Below are positions 59,383 through 64,000 of a stretch of DNA of 64,000 bases, piece by piece. Made by a program: the position numbers and the translations under genes. The DNA is from Candidatus Rhodoferax bjergmarkensis (GTDB lineage: Bacteria; Pseudomonadota; Gammaproteobacteria; Burkholderiales; Burkholderiaceae_C): assembly GCA_016708345.1 (NCBI GenBank), contig JADJFX010000035.1, positions 124,001 through 188,000 on the forward strand. The letters are read 5' to 3'. Every line of letters starts with the position of its first letter. Within the stretch, counting starts at the first letter, position 1. The notes beneath the pieces are model-generated. The model did no database searches and was not told the DNA's origin. It worked only from the letters and a program-made list of their open reading frames with translations.

Positions 59383-60075
59383 TCAAACGGCCCCGGCCGA
59401 CTTGAATTGGGACACCAGGGCGCGGAACTCACCCACCGTGCGCATCAAGCTTTCAAGCTCGCGCAAAGCCGCTTCCTTCTTGGACTGCAGCGCCGCTGTC
59501 AGCTCCGCGCTTTCTTGCGCGCCGCGCGCCAGTTCGCGTGCGAGCAAGCCTTCAAGCTCGCTAATTTGACGTCTGATTTCTGCCACCGACGTGTCCTGCC
59601 GCTGTTGCGCTGCGCCTAGGGCCAGTTGAGTGTCTTGCTCTGCCTTCGTCACACCCGCGCGCAGTGTCGCCGCGTGCGTCTCGATGGCGGCAATTTTGAC
59701 GCTGGCGTCGTGCAGCGGGTCGGCAATCGTCCAGGTGTCGTCTGCCGCGTCCATGGCGGCGATGGCCTGACGCCGCGTGCCCTCCTCCATGGCCTTGAGG
59801 CCGTCGAGCAAACGCAGCAGCCGCTCGGCAGGGTAAGCTGCTTGCGCCACCCCGGCACTGTCGTAGATTTGCGCCAGACTCAAACCAGACACGTCAGCCA
59901 CCGGAGCCTCGGACGCCAAAGGCGCGCCAAGGTCATTGGACACAGGAGTTTCATGCAGCGCTGAGGGTGCCGCTTCGGGCAAGTCGCTTGACACTGGTGC
60001 CCCCCCGGAATCCAGCGCTCCATCCTCGCGCCGTACCAGGCCCGCGCGTTCCAGCAGATCCATCATTCCTCGCAT
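59383..60075 (-). CDS. Coiled-coil protein opening the PspA/AAA/ABC operon
   Basis: A 230-residue acidic protein with an Ala/Pro-rich N-terminal third and a helical C-terminal half likely to form coiled coil (SELEGLLARELARGAQESAE, LQSKKEAALRELESLMRTVG). It has no membrane segment or recognised domain. The ATG at 60075 follows GGAG at 6 bases. It is the first gene of the block and lies 56 bases before the binding-protein gene. A role as a cytoplasmic adaptor or filament partner is possible but unproven. Confidence 0.75.
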   Translation of the reverse strand: MRGMMDLLERAGLVRREDGALDSGGAPVSSDLPEAAPSALHETPVSNDLGAPLASEAPVADVSGLSLAQIYDSAGVAQAAYPAERLLRLLDGLKAMEEGTRRQAIAAMDAADDTWTIADPLHDASVKIAAIETHAATLRAGVTKAEQDTQLALGAAQQRQDTSVAEIRRQISELEGLLARELARGAQESAELTAALQSKKEAALRELESLMRTVGEFRALVSQFKSAGAV

Positions 60076-60242
60076 CGTGTCTCCGTTCGCTCAAGTTGAT
60101 TTGTGTGACCAAGTGTCTGAACCATGTATCCATGCCGATCAGGAAAAACTTGCGGCTGTCTTCGGCGAAAGCACGAAGATTAACGCCATATTTGACAAGT
60201 GGATTGCGCATTCTTACAGAATAACAGGCCGGTTTTGCACGG

Positions 60243-60938
60243 TTACCCTTGCCTTGGCGCACTGCGGCCCGAAAACCAGACGCCAAACAACACACCGGTC
60301 AGCGAAAAAACAGCAATCAGCCCACCCCAAAACCAGTAAGGCAGCCAAAGCGCCTGCGCAATGACGGCACTGTCGGACAGGTGAGACACGCCGTCCACGA
60401 CGGCGTGCGAGGAAAACAGATAACCCAGATTACTGAACCATGACAGGCACAGCGTGACCGCCAGCAAGTGAACCAAAAAACTGGCTAGGAAATCGCTGAA
60501 AAATCGGGCCGCCAAGCCAAAGGCAGTAGCCATGGCCAGCAAATAAACTGCACCGAACGCATTACCCGACCAGAGAACCACACAAACCACCAGCAAGGCG
60601 CTCAAGGCAGCCAAGACACCGCGACTCCAACGCGGAGTACCTGAGAGCAGCAGCATGAGCACTCCCGCCACAGTCGGCCCCACCAACCCGCCCGCCGCCA
60701 CGAAAGCAGTAGCCATGCGCCCCGGACTGCCGGACCAAACCGCCAGCCCCGAACCGTCTGCATGCAACACCAACTGTTCAAATTTGCAGCCCGCTAGCAA
60801 CGCACTCAATCCGTGCCCCATCTCATGGGCAAAAGTTGCCAGCAGCGACAGCGGGTACAAAATCTGCCGACCATAAGGCAACTGCCAGATGACAACAACG
60901 GCCACCGTGGTCAGCAACAGCAAGGAGCGAGGGCGCAT
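60243..60938 (-). CDS. M50-family membrane metallopeptidase-like protein
   Basis: A 231-residue polytopic membrane protein with the zinc motif HExxH in TFAHEMGHGLSALLAGC, early in the protein. About six hydrophobic segments follow, in a layout like the M50B group (YwhC/SpoIVFB-like relatives). The family cleaves substrates within the membrane. The substrate is unknown and the third ligand (NPDG-like) is not obvious, so activity is uncertain. The frame extends 54 codons further upstream, but ATG at 60938 gives a protein starting just before the first membrane helix. Confidence 0.75.
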   Translation of the reverse strand: MRPRSLLLLTTVAVVVIWQLPYGRQILYPLSLLATFAHEMGHGLSALLAGCKFEQLVLHADGSGLAVWSGSPGRMATAFVAAGGLVGPTVAGVLMLLLSGTPRWSRGVLAALSALLVVCVVLWSGNAFGAVYLLAMATAFGLAARFFSDFLASFLVHLLAVTLCLSWFSNLGYLFSSHAVVDGVSHLSDSAVIAQALWLPYWFWGGLIAVFSLTGVLFGVWFSGRSAPRQG

Positions 60939-61100
60939 GGCGTGAAAAAAAAGCACAGCATGATTGGCATTTGGCAGGATCTGTGCAGGCAAAGGATAAA
61001 CGACAAAATTATGGATGAAGGCGACAGTTGCCACTTTTGTTCTGCCAGTTGGCCAGTTGTGGCCATTGGCAGCTTGGGTCAGCCTGCCCATTTTGAGCAA

Positions 61101-61130
61101 AAAAAAGCCCCGTCAAAGCGGGGCTTTTTT
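61101..61130. terminator. Strong intrinsic terminator
   Basis: AAAAAAGCCCCG (61101-61112) pairs exactly with CGGGGCTTTTTT (61119-61130) around a 6-base loop. The T-runs on both sides allow termination in either direction. It would end the OmpA-family gene transcript. Confidence 0.85.
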
Positions 61131-61183
61131 GAAAGCGATCTTTCAAGACCGCCTGCAGGCTAAAAAGCTAACTTCTTAGCCAA

Positions 61184-61852
61184 TTACTTGCCAGTGCGGG
61201 TTCCGACCACTTCAACTTCAACGCGGCGGTTTCTGGCTTGGCCTTCTTTGGTCTTGTTGTCAGCCGCTGGCTGGGACTCGCCCTTGCCTTCGGTGTAAAC
61301 ACGGCTCTTGTCAAGACCTTGCGACACCAAGAAGGCCTTGACGGCTTCAGCACGGGCCACAGACAGCTTTTGGTTATAGGCATCAGTACCCTTGGAGTCT
61401 GTGTGACCGACGGCAATGACAACTTCCAAGTTGATCGCCTTGACTTTGCCAACCAAGTCTTCCAGTTTGGTCTTGCCAGCAGGCTTGAGAACCGACTTGT
61501 CAAAGTCAAAGAACGCATCTGCAGCGTAAGTCACTTTGGTGGGGGCAGCAGGAGGAGGTGGTGGTGCAACGGGTGCGGCAGGTGCTACGGCCACCGGTGC
61601 TGGTGCGGCTGCAGGCGCAGCAGAGACAGGTGCCGGTGCACGAACTGGTGCCGGTGCTACTTCCTCGATAGCACCATCACAACCTTTGACCGCTGTGGCG
61701 GGGGTCCAAGCAGCATCACGCCAGCACAAACCAGTGGAGTTTTTCCAAGCATCCCCGGAAACATTGCGCCAGTTGTCAACTGATTGGGCACCTGCGACTG
61801 TAGTGAGTGCTGCGGTAGCAATCACCATTGCCACTTTGTTTAATTTCATCAT
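61184..61852 (-). CDS. OmpA-family outer-membrane protein
   Basis: A 222-residue exported protein with a signal peptide (VAMVIATAALTTVAGAQS), a short N-terminal region (WRNVSGDAWKNSTGLCWRDA) and a long Pro/Ala/Val linker. An OmpA-like C-terminal domain follows (VTYAADAFFDFDKSVLKPAG, GHTDSKGTDAYNQKLSVARA, NKTKEGQARNRRVEVEVV) that binds peptidoglycan. An N-terminal beta-barrel is absent, so it is a short OmpA-type anchor rather than a porin. It is preceded by GAGG 6 bases before ATG and followed by a strong terminator. Such proteins are abundant in related betaproteobacteria. Confidence 0.92.
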   Translation of the reverse strand: MMKLNKVAMVIATAALTTVAGAQSVDNWRNVSGDAWKNSTGLCWRDAAWTPATAVKGCDGAIEEVAPAPVRAPAPVSAAPAAAPAPVAVAPAAPVAPPPPPAAPTKVTYAADAFFDFDKSVLKPAGKTKLEDLVGKVKAINLEVVIAVGHTDSKGTDAYNQKLSVARAEAVKAFLVSQGLDKSRVYTEGKGESQPAADNKTKEGQARNRRVEVEVVGTRTGK

Positions 61853-62096
61853 GATTCACCTCTAAAGAGCCGCAGCAGCGCTGCGAATATGTACGTTACG
61901 AACTAAGTGCCCATCACCTAGAACGCTGCAACCATTGTGCCACAGCGACTTTGCGTGTTGAAATCAAAACGCTGCAACGGGAGCAGCCTCTCTAAAAGCT
62001 GGAAATAATGCCCTGAAGCGTTGCAGCGACGCCACATGCCATGCGCCTTAGAATCAGGGGTTACCTTTGACACACAGCCCTCGCCACGATCGCCCC

Positions 62097-64000
<1,904 letters not shown>

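Overview
The window is about 64 kb of a high-GC betaproteobacterial chromosome. It is most likely from the Comamonadaceae (Rhodoferax/Polaromonas type). The evidence is the RelA and GyrA sequences, the betaproteobacterial ompR/envZ-like pair, a bdhA gene (PHB metabolism), and a short dispersed intergenic repeat ending in GCGCAAGCAGCTACT-n-ATAGC of a kind I associate with that family. The genus is inferred; no rRNA or tRNA gene was seen.

1-11.3 kb is ordinary chromosome: relA (cut by the left edge), an alpha/beta hydrolase, bdhA, a protein kinase-HDOD-GAF fusion, a large PAS-GGDEF-EAL protein and an OmpR/EnvZ-type two-component system. 11.5-16.4 kb is accessory: a nucleotidyltransferase-fold gene, a 167-bp MITE-like palindrome, and three toxin-antitoxin-like gene pairs. 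These pairs are separated or followed by three diverged direct repeats of about 300 bp, each carrying a decayed hlyD 3' end. 16.4-36.2 kb is mostly housekeeping or envelope genes: a Na+/H+ antiporter, a YgiQ radical SAM protein with a repeat inserted in its coding sequence, an acyltransferase, EAL-CBS-GGDEF, a ZntB/CorA-type transporter, PhoX, an atypical pyruvate kinase, CYTH-CHAD, an M14 peptidase and an OlsB-like acyltransferase. A second MITE-like element lies at 34.1 kb.

36.3-38.9 kb holds a dead type III restriction-modification locus (truncated mod and res) around a ParE-type toxin-antitoxin pair that is still intact. 38.9-45.3 kb is an arsenic operon: arsR, an unassigned ATP-grasp-like gene, a glutaredoxin-type arsC, arsD (frameshifted near its end), arsA, two LMW-phosphatase-type arsC paralogues and an aquaporin gene. 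No ArsB or Acr3 pump gene is present. The last 0.8 kb of the operon is repeated at 47.5-48.2 kb as a broken copy, with a truncated caspase-like gene and a frameshifted AAA ATPase gene between the copies.

48.4-60.1 kb is the most distinctive block and lies entirely on the minus strand. In transcription order it encodes a coiled-coil protein, a membrane-anchored substrate-binding protein fused to an OmpA domain, an ABC permease, an ABC ATPase, a two-helix membrane protein, a PspA/IM30 (ESCRT-III-like) protein, a classic AAA+ ATPase of the Vps4/FtsH/Ycf46 type and a TerB-like protein. A DUF3142 protein and an 800-residue exported protein follow. Six of the first eight genes overlap or lie within 60 bp of the next. 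I propose this as a membrane-remodelling or envelope-stress system with its own periplasmic sensor. The window ends with an M50 peptidase, an OmpA-family lipoprotein-like or outer-membrane protein with a strong terminator, and gyrA (cut by the right edge).
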